A stretch of DNA of 11,186 bases, taken from assembly GCA_030628245.1 (NCBI GenBank), contig DAOVRI010000047.1, positions 1 to 11,186 on the forward strand. The letters are read 5' to 3'. Within the stretch, counting starts at the first letter, position 1, and each line of letters opens with the position of its first letter. Positions 1-6,554 of this stretch are shown one piece after another. Made by a program: the position numbers and the translations under genes. The notes below the pieces were generated by a model. It had not been told where the DNA came from, made no database searches, and saw only the letters and a list, made by a program, of their open reading frames with translations. The DNA is from Dehalococcoidales bacterium. Lineage in GTDB: Bacteria; Chloroflexota; Dehalococcoidia; Dehalococcoidales; RBG-16-60-22.

Positions 1-332
1 AGCGATTCGTTCACTTCCTCGATGCTATCCCCGGTTATCAGCTCGGCCAGGATGCCGGGGCTCGCCTGGACTACGAGTTCCTTATAAGCGGCTACCGCCT
101 GCGGCAAGGCCTTACCGAGCTCGTCCAGTGTCCCCTTCGCCTCATCCAGCGACTGCTTTAACGCGGTTATTTCGCTGTCTTTCGTCGCCAGCGCCTGCTC
201 CAGCCTTATAATGGTTGCGTCGCGGGACTCAAGCTCACGGGTAAGTGATTCGTTCTCCTGCTTGAGATTGTCAAGCTCATCTCCAGTCGCTTCTATCTCT
301 TCGGTCTTTTCCTTTTCTTTTTCCGTAACCAT
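1..332 (-). CDS. Coiled-coil phage scaffold-like protein (partial, runs off left edge)
   Basis: An open frame of 110 complete codons starts at ATG 332 (an adjacent in-frame ATG is at 335) and is still open at base 1, so the C-terminus is missing. The visible part begins MVTEKEKEKTEEIEATGDEL. It is acidic and almost all predicted helix, with leucine or isoleucine at heptad-like spacing over about residues 20-75, and then a less charged stretch around PQAVAAYKELVVQASPGIL. AGGAGG at 337-342 is 4 nt from ATG 332 and only 1 nt from ATG 335, so I prefer 332. It lies 12 bp downstream of the portal gene on the same strand. A charged coiled-coil protein directly after a portal gene is usually a scaffold or minor capsid protein (GP20-like). 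That role rests on position and composition; I recognise no specific family motif. Confidence 0.7.
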   Translation of the reverse strand, partial: MVTEKEKEKTEEIEATGDELDNLKQENESLTRELESRDATIIRLEQALATKDSEITALKQSLDEAKGTLDELGKALPQAVAAYKELVVQASPGILAELITGDSIEEVNES

Positions 333-344
333 CATTCCTCCTGA

Positions 345-1733
345 TTACTCCTCAACGCCTTCCACCCGGGATGGTACATCTCCCTCTCTCGCTCCACCCC
401 TGCTGGATTTGGCATTAAGCTCTTTATTCATCTTGAGAATGGACTCCCTTTCTTCCAACCACCTCTCGAACTCGCAGTCTGGGTCACGCACGCCGACCTC
501 GTCCATGGCTGTCCTCCGGGAGTGTATCCCCGTCTGCACCATGACCTGCTCGCTACCCACCTTTCTCTCCATGTCCTTGGGCAGCACCGGCCCCCAAACC
601 ACACGTAGCTGGTTATCCCCGAAGTCCTCGCCTTTATACTTCTCCAGGAGCTTGAGAATCATCTCGTTACGCCGGTTGTACGCCGCCGTCCGGATAATCC
701 TCTTCCGCCTGACCTTCTGCAGTAGCGGTTGCAGTTCTATCTCCAGGGCCACGCCGGACATGTCCCTCTCGATGCCCCCGAAGGCCGACCTCGGCGATTC
801 GGACAGGTCGTGCAAAGCCCGGTATATCAGGTCGATATAATTAATATGCAGGTTGACACCACCCCCCTGAAGCAGGTCGAGCAGGTAGGCTTTGGCGTCT
901 TCCGGGATATTCCACACCGCCCCCGGCCTGATGGCGATGTCCTCGGACTCCTCCACGTTCTCCAGCACGGCGATGGGATTTCCGGATAGCTCCAGTATCC
1001 GCGATAGCTGGCTCATGGCGCGGTTAAGCTCCCGCTGCGACTCCATTATCTGCGGCAGGTCGGAGACCCCCCAGAACTTCTTGGGCTCGCGCAGGTTGGG
1101 AAAGACGATGAACGGGATAAAACCGTAGGGATTGGGCTTGGCTTCGAGCAAGGCATTGTCCAAATACAGCTCGAAATCCCTGTCCGTCCATATTTCCACA
1201 ATGATAGCCGTCTTTTTCTGAGGTTTTACCCCGTAGATAAGCTCAACCTCCTCGGCGGAGAGCCGGTACCGGGAAGCCACCCGCCACACTCGGGAGACAT
1301 CATCCCCCGAGCACCACGCATATATTCCTTGGACGTCCGGCGCCGTCACTCTGACCCTCTTCTCGGCGGCGTCCCAGGTAACCTTATAGCAGCCGTCACC
1401 CAGCACCGCGCAGTCGATTTCCGTCTCCAGGTCGAGCTGCTCCAGCTGATTGTCCCCGTATACTTTATATAGAGCTGCCTCCGCCTTCCTCGCCCTGGCT
1501 CTCGCCTCGTCCGAATCCTCAAAGGGGTCGACGGCGAAGCTTATGCCGGTCATTAAGTACGATGTTATTTTCTCCACGAAGACCCTGGCATAGTTGAAAA
1601 TCAGGCGCCTTTCACCCCGCCTTTCTCTCCCTTCCCACTGCCGGCCGTTATAGAAATCGAGTAGTCCTTTATAGCCCCTGAGCCTTTCCGGGTCAAGGCG
1701 ATTCAACTGTGCGGTGACCGTTTCGTTCGCCAT
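345..1733 (-). CDS. Phage portal protein, SPP1 gp6-like
   Basis: This 462-aa protein matches the usual size and layout of SPP1 gp6-type portals, the dodecameric ring at the capsid vertex through which DNA is packaged and which docks the terminase. An N-terminal helical segment (GLLDFYNGRQW, residues 23-33) leads into NYARVFVEKITSYL (47-60), the conserved N-x-x-R-x-x-V-x-K helix of these portals. Next come the beta-rich wing (about 100-230), the stem and crown helices with PQIMESQRELNRAMSQLSR, and the tunnel-loop region near SGVALEIELQPLL. The C-terminus is charged and variable. The start is set by AAGGAG (1742-1747), 8 nt upstream of ATG. It follows the Cys-rich HTH gene by 25 bp and precedes the scaffold-like gene by 12 bp, so the three probably share a transcript from the promoter near 2143-2171. 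The large terminase is about 6.4 kb away instead of adjacent. Confidence 0.9.
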   Translation of the reverse strand: MANETVTAQLNRLDPERLRGYKGLLDFYNGRQWEGRERRGERRLIFNYARVFVEKITSYLMTGISFAVDPFEDSDEARARARKAEAALYKVYGDNQLEQLDLETEIDCAVLGDGCYKVTWDAAEKRVRVTAPDVQGIYAWCSGDDVSRVWRVASRYRLSAEEVELIYGVKPQKKTAIIVEIWTDRDFELYLDNALLEAKPNPYGFIPFIVFPNLREPKKFWGVSDLPQIMESQRELNRAMSQLSRILELSGNPIAVLENVEESEDIAIRPGAVWNIPEDAKAYLLDLLQGGGVNLHINYIDLIYRALHDLSESPRSAFGGIERDMSGVALEIELQPLLQKVRRKRIIRTAAYNRRNEMILKLLEKYKGEDFGDNQLRVVWGPVLPKDMERKVGSEQVMVQTGIHSRRTAMDEVGVRDPDCEFERWLEERESILKMNKELNAKSSRGGAREGDVPSRVEGVEE

Positions 1734-1758
1734 GTTTCTTTCTCCTTACAAAATAGTC

Positions 1759-2115
1759 TTACCGTTTATTGGGTTCCTCGCTCTGCTTTATAGGTGAGGT
1801 AGGTAAAGTGTTCTTTAACGCCCTCTGTATCGTCCTCTGGCTCACCCCGAACAGCCCCGCTAGCTCTCTGACCCCCCACCCGCCGGCAAAAAGTCTGTTT
1901 ATCTCCCTGTTGCGTAATTCCTTCAGCCAGCGCTGCCTCCCGCGCGGTTCATCGTAAAGGCACTGCGGGAACGGACAGTCCAGGCAGGAATCGGCGTACT
2001 CGCATCCTTCATCACGGTAGTGACAGTATTCCGGCGGTAAATCCGACTCATTCTTACTGGTTTCCTCCTCCTCTTCCGGTTCAGCATCGCTAATCTCACA
2101 CGTCACCAAATCCAT
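1759..2115 (-). CDS. Cys-rich N-terminus plus helix-turn-helix protein, first gene of the portal operon
   Basis: This 118-aa protein has an acidic N-terminal tail containing EEEEE, a cysteine cluster C31-x6-C38-x5-C44-x2-C47-x4-C52, and then a helix-turn-helix at about residues 68-101 (REINRLFAGGWGVRELAGLF, then GVSQRTIQRALK). The HTH resembles the short helix-turn-helix of resolvase and transposase-type proteins. The cysteines are spaced so that they could hold zinc or an iron-sulfur cluster; which one cannot be told from sequence. The start is ATG 2115 with GAGGTG at 2120-2125. A promoter with a LexA-like site lies just upstream (2143-2171), and the portal gene follows after 25 bp. It could be a regulator of the head genes or a DNA-binding packaging accessory. 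I do not recognise a characterised homologue. Confidence 0.75.
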   Translation of the reverse strand: MDLVTCEISDAEPEEEEETSKNESDLPPEYCHYRDEGCEYADSCLDCPFPQCLYDEPRGRQRWLKELRNREINRLFAGGWGVRELAGLFGVSQRTIQRALKNTLPTSPIKQSEEPNKR

Positions 2116-2142
2116 AGCTCACCTCTTAAACCAAACAGGGTA

Positions 2143-2171
2143 AGAATAGCACATTTGTTCTATTCAGTCAA
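2143..2171 (-). promoter_or_regulatory. Sigma-70 promoter of the HTH-portal-scaffold operon
   Basis: Reading leftward, TTGACT (2171-2166) is followed by a 17-bp spacer and TATTCT (2148-2143). A TG one base upstream of the -10 makes it an extended -10 promoter. Transcription should start about 10-15 bp before the ribosome-binding site of the gene starting at 2115. The spacer contains a LexA-like site that abuts the -10 hexamer. Confidence 0.7.
2148..2161. promoter_or_regulatory. LexA/SOS-box-like operator (site 1)
   Basis: AGCACATTTGTTCT differs by one base from a palindrome of the Gram-positive LexA type (GAAC-N4-GTTC): one half-site is GCAC instead of GAAC. It shares its first base with the -10 hexamer of the leftward promoter, so a bound repressor would block RNA polymerase. 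A second copy, identical at 12 of 14 positions, sits in the same place at 10222-10235. A phage-encoded repressor is an alternative ligand. Confidence 0.55.
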
Positions 2172-2202
2172 TGTAATTATGTCGTATTTTTGGCGCCGAT
2201 AC

Positions 2203-2231
2203 TTGACAAAGGTGCTCGCGAATGTTATAAT
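2203..2231 (+). promoter_or_regulatory. Perfect-consensus sigma-70 promoter of the HTH/surface-protein operon
   Basis: TTGACA at 2203-2208, a 17-bp spacer and TATAAT at 2226-2231 match the sigma-70 consensus at all twelve positions. TG at 2223-2224 also makes it an extended -10. Expected transcription start is near 2238, about 34 bp before the ATG at 2272. No LexA-like site overlaps it, so the operon may be expressed constitutively. Confidence 0.85.
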
Positions 2232-2271
2232 TGTTTTGACAAAGCAATATTTAAATTGTTAAGAGGGGGCT

Positions 2272-2478
2272 ATGCCGGTCTGGGATGATTATCTTAACGT
2301 AATCGAGGCCAGTCGCCGTCTCAGGGTTCATCCGGAAACGGTGAAAAGGCTCTGCCGCCAGGGCGACCTGCCGGCGCATAAGATTCATAACACCTGGCTC
2401 ATTAACAAGGATACCCTGGACAACTTCGCCGGGACCTATAATCCGAGTCGTGGCGCCAGGAGAAGACTATTACAGTGA
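2272..2478 (+). CDS. Excisionase/MerR-like helix-turn-helix protein (HTH_17 type)
   Basis: This 68-aa protein is essentially one DNA-binding domain. YLNVIEASRRLRVHPETVKR (residues 7-26) forms the helix-turn-helix, and LCRQGDLPAHKIHNTWLINKD supplies the short wing typical of the HTH_17/excisionase family, with the conserved G-x-(I/L)-P and W-x-(I/V) positions. A basic tail (RGARRR) ends it. The start is ATG 2272 with a GAGGGG element just upstream and a consensus promoter at 2203-2231. It is followed after 9 bp (or 36 bp, depending on the start used) by the first surface-protein gene, so the two should be co-transcribed. Members of this family act as excisionases, transposon accessory proteins or small transcription regulators. 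The pairing with a surface protein favours a regulatory role, but excision of the island is also possible. Confidence 0.8.
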   Translation: MPVWDDYLNVIEASRRLRVHPETVKRLCRQGDLPAHKIHNTWLINKDTLDNFAGTYNPSRGARRRLLQ

Positions 2479-2495
2479 AAGGAGTCGATGAATTC

Positions 2496-2509
2496 CCTCC
2501 ACAAGGAGG
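2496..2509 (+). promoter_or_regulatory. Hairpin covering the Shine-Dalgarno sequence of the first surface-protein gene
   Basis: CCTCC (2496-2500), loop ACAA and GGAGG (2505-2509) form a 5-bp all-GC-rich stem. The 3' arm is the ribosome-binding site for ATG 2515, so a folded mRNA would mask it. An in-frame upstream ATG at 2488, with AAAGGAG at 2478-2484, could start translation through the hairpin and add nine residues. Confidence 0.45.
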
Positions 2510-2514
2510 TCAGC

Positions 2515-4380
2515 ATGAAAACAGCAGAACGCTCGGCAAGATGCCATAAACGTCTCTTCTCGCTGGTAATAATTGTAGCGTTACTCGCCGCTCTCTCACT
2601 GAGTACCCCTGCCCTGGCGGCGCCCGCGGTCACTTTAAGTCCCGCCTCCGGGGCTGTCGGAACCAAGGTGACTATATCCGGCACTGTTTTCGACTCCTAT
2701 AAAGGTGATAGCGTTCATATATTCTTTGACAGCACAGAAATATCTGGCAGCAGCCCGTTCACTGTCCCTCAGACAGGTGAGTTCAGTATCCCGTTTACCA
2801 TCCCTGCCACTGCTACACCCGGCCGTCACTGGATTCGGATAAAAAGCGAGGTCGACTCCACGGACTCCCTGGCCGATAACTTTTTCATCGTTGAAGAGCC
2901 CGGCATAACTCTGGATGTTGTTGACGGCCCTGTCGGCACTGAAGTCACTATCAGCGGCATCGGCTTCTACGCCGGAAGGACGGTCACCCTGTACTACTAC
3001 AATATCGTTGGAGATATCATCAATACGGTAACCGCTACTTCCGTGGGCAAGTTCAGTCATAGCTTCACCATACCCAACAGTATCGGGGGTATTCACGAGA
3101 TTACCGCGTCCAATGCCGAAGGTCACCTGGCAGAGGCTGAATTCGAGGTGCTCCCGGACCTAAAGCTCAACCTGACCTCCGGTGGGTCCCGGGAATTACT
3201 GAATGCCAGCGGCACCGGTTTTGGTTATCGGAGCAAGGTTAATATCACCTTCGGCAACTTCACCGTGGCTACCGTCAAAACAGATGATTACGGCAACTTC
3301 GATATTGAATTCAACGTGCCGGAGATTAAACCCAATCAGTACGATGTCAAGGCAAAGGACGAAGCAGATAATGTGGATAAAGTAAAGTTCACCGTCACCG
3401 CCGGGGCTAGCCTGAGCCAGACCACCGGCTCCGTCGGCAGCACCATTACCGTTCGGGGTAGCGGCTTTGAAGTTGGAGAAACGGTTACCGTGGACTACGA
3501 TAATCTGCGTGTCGGTACGTCCACAGCTGATAATAATGGTGGCTTCACCATAACTTTTTATGTCCCTTCCAGCGTTAGCGGCAGTCACGTTATCACCGTC
3601 AGCGACGGCACCACCACCAAACAGCTTGCTTTCACCGTAGAATCGGAAGCCCCACAGAATCCTGCCCTGAAGCTGCCTCACAACAGCAGCGAGACAAGGC
3701 CCGAAGCCTTCCTCGATTGGTATGATGTTACCGACCCCAGTCTGCCCGTGGTTTATGACCTTCAGTTAGCTTCCGACCAGAATTTCTCGTCCCTGGTTCT
3801 GGTAAAAGAAGGACTGACCGAATCAGAATATAACCTGACCGGGGAAGAAAAACTCATCGCAGTCGCTAAAACCACCATCTACTTCTGGAGGGTAAAAGCC
3901 ATAGATGGCGCCGGCAATGAAAGTGAGTGGTCTGAACCGTGGTCGTTCTACATAAACGCACCGCAAGCGCCGATATTGCTGACGCCGGCATCGGATAGTA
4001 TGCTGGATACGCCGGTACTCTTTAACTGGCAGGCTGTCACCAGTTACAGCCTGCCGATGACCTATAACCTGCAGCTCGCCACGGACCTGAATTTCACGTC
4101 CATCATCTTCGAGGAAACAGGGCTGACCTCTTCCGACTACCTCCTGACCGAAGAGGATGAACTGGAACTCGAAAGGGAAATAGCCTATTACTGGAGGGTA
4201 AAAGCCATAGATAGCACTTACAACGAAAGTGGTTGGTCGGCTCCCAGCTCGTTCTATATTGACTCTTCATTCACTTTTCCTGGCTGGTTAATATATACCT
4301 TGATAGGTATCGGGGTTATTATCGCTGTTTTCATTGCTTTCCGGGTGGGAAGGCGTACCGCCTACCAGCCGCCGGACTAA
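2515..4380 (+). CDS. Secreted, C-terminally membrane-anchored IPT/TIG and FN3-like surface protein
   Basis: The 621-aa protein has a Sec signal peptide: basic N-region to R13, hydrophobic core 14-30, and probable cleavage after ALA at 33-35. Four IPT/TIG-like immunoglobulin-fold repeats follow at about 39-130, 131-216, 218-296 and 297-376, each with the VGT/TVTISGxGF signature. Two FN3-like repeats follow at about 377-482 and 483-582 (YDLQLASDQNF, FWRVKAIDGAGNESEW). A transmembrane helix spans 591-612, and the short basic tail ends GRRTAYQPPD. The bulk should therefore lie outside the cell, held by one helix. I chose ATG 2515 because AAGGAGGT (2503-2510) sits just before it and the signal peptide is then canonical; ATG 2488 would add nine residues. 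It is the second gene of the operon from 2203 and has a paralogue next door. Adhesion or cell-envelope structure is likely; the ligand is unknown. Confidence 0.85.
   Translation: MKTAERSARCHKRLFSLVIIVALLAALSLSTPALAAPAVTLSPASGAVGTKVTISGTVFDSYKGDSVHIFFDSTEISGSSPFTVPQTGEFSIPFTIPATATPGRHWIRIKSEVDSTDSLADNFFIVEEPGITLDVVDGPVGTEVTISGIGFYAGRTVTLYYYNIVGDIINTVTATSVGKFSHSFTIPNSIGGIHEITASNAEGHLAEAEFEVLPDLKLNLTSGGSRELLNASGTGFGYRSKVNITFGNFTVATVKTDDYGNFDIEFNVPEIKPNQYDVKAKDEADNVDKVKFTVTAGASLSQTTGSVGSTITVRGSGFEVGETVTVDYDNLRVGTSTADNNGGFTITFYVPSSVSGSHVITVSDGTTTKQLAFTVESEAPQNPALKLPHNSSETRPEAFLDWYDVTDPSLPVVYDLQLASDQNFSSLVLVKEGLTESEYNLTGEEKLIAVAKTTIYFWRVKAIDGAGNESEWSEPWSFYINAPQAPILLTPASDSMLDTPVLFNWQAVTSYSLPMTYNLQLATDLNFTSIIFEETGLTSSDYLLTEEDELELEREIAYYWRVKAIDSTYNESGWSAPSSFYIDSSFTFPGWLIYTLIGIGVIIAVFIAFRVGRRTAYQPPD
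3885..4212 (+). repeat. Pair of 22-bp identical direct repeats in the FN3-like coding region
   Basis: Bases 3885-3906 and 4191-4212 are identical over 22 bp, beginning CTGGAGGGTA and ending CCATAGAT. They encode the same part of the two tandem FN3-like domains (WRVKAID). Identity at the DNA level, silent sites included, points to duplication of the domain or to gene conversion between the copies. Confidence 0.8.
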
Positions 4381-4391
4381 CTTTATACTGA

Positions 4392-4420
4392 TTAAAACGT
4401 TATATACGAAGGGAGATAAT
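4392..4420 (+). promoter_or_regulatory. Possible internal promoter of the second surface-protein gene
   Basis: TTAAAA (4392-4397), a 17-bp spacer and GATAAT (4415-4420) match the sigma-70 consensus at 4/6 and 5/6 positions, in an AT-rich 126-bp gap with no visible terminator. The second gene may therefore be transcribed both by read-through and from here. The matches are modest. Confidence 0.35.
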
Positions 4421-4506
4421 TTAAAAACAAATACTTTTTAATAAAACTCTTAAAAGTGGGGAATGTATTTTCAATCGACCCACAATACTTTATTCAGGAG
4501 GCTGAA

Positions 4507-6234
4507 ATGAAATACACAGGAATTATTAGAATGCTCGTGGTGACGCTCATCTTGTCTCTTCTGTTGATGGCCGTACCTGTATTGCCGGTCCACGCCACTA
4601 ACGATACTACGCTATCCGTAAGTACGGGACAGCCCGGTGATACCATCACTATTAGCGGGACAAACTTCACGCCTAGTACCGATACCAGTGAGAAATGGGT
4701 TAATATTTACTTCACCAGTGACACGGCCGTAGTAGGATATTACATAGACAACCAGATTGACAGTTACGAGCTTGTCGGTTGGGCGCTGATTGGTGAAATA
4801 CACTACGCTGACGAGGGAGAGTTCACCACTACTTTCACCGTGCCCTCGTCGCTCACTGACGGCTCTGCCACCGGAACTGTAATCTCCGGTACTTTCTATG
4901 TTGTTGTTACCCTATCAGGCGCCACCCTCGTCAAGTCCGTCACCCAGTTCACCGTTGCCTCCGGCGCTCTCACCGTTAGTCCCGCGACCGGCCCCGTAGA
5001 TACCGCCGTGAGGATTTCCGGCACCGGTTTTATCGGCGGCACCGCCATCACCGTTACATATGATGGCACCGCGGTTCTCATCGATAGTGGCAGTACCACC
5101 ACCGGGACCGACGGTAGCCTTGATTCTTATATCTACATCCCGGAGGGTGTCGCTGGCGCCCGTACCATCACCGTTACCGTAGGCGGCAGTGATGTTACCG
5201 CCACGTTCACCGTAGTACCGGACATACTCATTACCCCGCAGTCCGGAGAGGCCGGCAAAACCGTGCTTATAAGCTGTACCGGCTTCGCCAGAAGGGCGGT
5301 ACCGACAATATACTTCAATGCGTACCCGGTAGAAACACTATCGCCGGTAATAGCAGACACTTCAGGTACTTTTTCGGCATCTTTCCTCGTGCCTGAAGGA
5401 TTAAATGCCGGAGTATATCAGGTAGAAGCTGATGACGGCACCAACCTGGCCGTTGCCAGTTTCACCCTGAACGTAGCCCCGCCCATCGAGCCCACCCCTG
5501 AACCTGAACCCACGCCCCCGACTGAACCCGAACCGACACCCCCATCCACATCACTCCCCATCCTCAGCATCAGCACGAGTGGTGACACGGTCGGTTCCAG
5601 TATCGGCATCGGTGGCGCCGGGTTTACCCCTGCCGCCACGGTAACCATTATGTACGACGACGAAGAAATAGCCACGGCAACCGCTGATGCTGGCGGCCAG
5701 GTCATGTCTCTCTTCACGGCCCCACCCAGCACCCATGGAGAGCATATTATAACCGTCAGCGACGGCACCAATACCAACACGGTTACCTATACCGTGGAAT
5801 CGGTAGCTCCGGAGACACCCCCGCCCCTGTTACCGGAGATGGGAGTTAAACTAAAATCACCGGGAACCTTCGACTGGGAAAATATTACCGATGACAGTAT
5901 GCCCGTAACCTACACCCTCCAGATTGCCACGGACGATGATTTCTCGGAAGCCTCTATGGTCATGGAGATTACTGACATTGAGCTTTCCACTTACATCCTC
6001 ACCGAGGTCGAGGAGCTCAAACTGGCCGGCCGCCAGGACGCTTTATTCTGGAGAGTGCAGGCCGTAGATGCCGCCTCCAATGGAAGTGAATGGACCGGCG
6101 CCGGCGAATTCTATTCCGGTGGTGGTTCCGGTTCCTTCCCCAGCTGGGCGCTTTATACCCTGCTCGGAATCGGTGCGGTACTCATCTTTGGCATCGGTTA
6201 CTGGCTGGGCAGGAGGACCGCCTTCTACTATTAA
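4507..6234 (+). CDS. Second IPT/TIG and FN3-like anchored surface protein, paralogue of its neighbour
   Basis: The 575-aa protein starts at ATG 4507, with AGGAGG at 4496-4501 spaced 5 nt; an in-frame ATG at 4456 has no such site. A signal peptide is followed by probable cleavage after VHA at 28-30. Then come TIG-like repeats at about 34-150 (enlarged), 154-237 and 239-323. A proline/glutamate linker rich in PTPEPEPTPP covers about 325-352, a fourth TIG repeat about 353-436, and a single FN3-like domain 438-536. A GGSGS hinge, a transmembrane helix (547-567) and the tail GRRTAFYY finish it. It shares with the upstream protein the TVSDGT repeat motif, the WRV(K/Q)A(I/V)D FN3 motif and the C-terminal anchor, but has one FN3 domain instead of two plus a rigid stalk. 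It is probably displayed on the same surface; function unknown. A strong terminator follows at 6273-6320. Confidence 0.85.
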   Translation: MKYTGIIRMLVVTLILSLLLMAVPVLPVHATNDTTLSVSTGQPGDTITISGTNFTPSTDTSEKWVNIYFTSDTAVVGYYIDNQIDSYELVGWALIGEIHYADEGEFTTTFTVPSSLTDGSATGTVISGTFYVVVTLSGATLVKSVTQFTVASGALTVSPATGPVDTAVRISGTGFIGGTAITVTYDGTAVLIDSGSTTTGTDGSLDSYIYIPEGVAGARTITVTVGGSDVTATFTVVPDILITPQSGEAGKTVLISCTGFARRAVPTIYFNAYPVETLSPVIADTSGTFSASFLVPEGLNAGVYQVEADDGTNLAVASFTLNVAPPIEPTPEPEPTPPTEPEPTPPSTSLPILSISTSGDTVGSSIGIGGAGFTPAATVTIMYDDEEIATATADAGGQVMSLFTAPPSTHGEHIITVSDGTNTNTVTYTVESVAPETPPPLLPEMGVKLKSPGTFDWENITDDSMPVTYTLQIATDDDFSEASMVMEITDIELSTYILTEVEELKLAGRQDALFWRVQAVDAASNGSEWTGAGEFYSGGGSGSFPSWALYTLLGIGAVLIFGIGYWLGRRTAFYY

Positions 6235-6272
6235 GAATTCAGTATGCTGCATTCCCTTACCCCCCTTTGCTG

Positions 6273-6320
6273 CCCCCTCTCCTTCGGACCCTGCCTCCCG
6301 GAGGAGAGGGGGTCTTTATT
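6273..6320 (+). terminator. Rho-independent terminator of the surface-protein operon
   Basis: Arms at 6273-6287 and 6298-6312 form a 15-bp stem with a single G-T wobble, around a 10-nt loop. TCTTTATT follows at 6313-6320. It lies 38 bp after the stop codon at 6234. Confidence 0.85.
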
Positions 6321-6334
6321 CAACTATAAAAAGA

Positions 6335-6354
6335 GGGGAGCGCTAACGCTCCCC
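6335..6354. repeat. Perfect 8-bp-stem hairpin
   Basis: GGGGAGCG (6335-6342), loop CTAA and CGCTCCCC (6347-6354) make a perfect hairpin directly behind the operon terminator. It has A-rich sequence on its left and a short CTTTA on its right. It may be a second, weaker terminator or a palindromic extragenic unit. Confidence 0.6.
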
Positions 6355-6373
6355 CTTTACCCCCACCCCCGCT

Positions 6374-6396
6374 CATTCTGAGCCTGTCGAAGAATT
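6374..6396. repeat. CATTCTGAGCCTGTCGAAGAAT-type extragenic repeat
   Basis: The stretch reads CATTCTGAGC followed by CTGTCGAAGAAT, with inverted ends ATTCT/AGAAT. I recognise this pattern as one that recurs between genes in many bacterial and metagenomic genomes. It sits in the noncoding gap 6235-6554, which otherwise contains only terminators, C-rich sequence and the 13-mer at 6425. Copy number in this genome cannot be judged from one window. Confidence 0.5.
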
Positions 6397-6424
6397 CCCA
6401 CCCAAACCACCCTCGCACCATCTG

Positions 6425-6437
6425 CGGCTTATCCCGT
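6425..6437. repeat. Dispersed 13-mer CGGCTTATCCCGT (copy 1)
   Basis: The same 13 bases recur at 9683-9695. Both copies are followed by (C/A)AGTT and then a CTCCCCT plus C-run tract, so similarity extends beyond the exact match. Both lie between genes. Confidence 0.5.
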
Positions 6438-6482
6438 CAGTTACCTCCCCTTTACCCCCCACCCAATGACAGGTCATATGGT

Positions 6483-6536
6483 TAAAAAATAAAGTAAAAA
6501 TAAAAACCCTCCCGTGGGATATACCTGCGAGAGGGT
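6483..6536 (-). terminator. Rho-independent terminator of the winged-helix operon
   Basis: Arms at 6506-6514 and 6528-6536 pair over 9 positions around a 13-nt loop. The single mismatch on the + strand becomes a G-U pair in the leftward transcript. The leftward transcript then runs into a long T-rich tract (6505 down to 6483). It lies 18 bp after the stop codon at 6555. Confidence 0.8.
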
Positions 6537-6554
6537 GAGAGAACGTAGTTATTA

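Noticed and set aside
211..840. A 209-codon open frame on the + strand
   Set aside because: It is antisense to the portal and scaffold genes, and its serine-rich composition is that of a reverse-complement frame.
2236..2264. A second TTGACA (2236-2241) as an extra promoter
   Set aside because: The hexamer 17 bp downstream (TTAAGA) is a poor -10, and the consensus promoter just upstream already explains transcription.
5479..5563. Repetitive Pro/Glu/Thr coding stretch as a nucleotide repeat or CRISPR-like array
   Set aside because: It is an in-frame PTPEPEPTPP linker within the surface protein; units are irregular and no spacers are present.
6466..6477. ATGAC-AG-GTCAT inverted repeat
   Set aside because: It is short, near no promoter or gene start, and could easily arise by chance.
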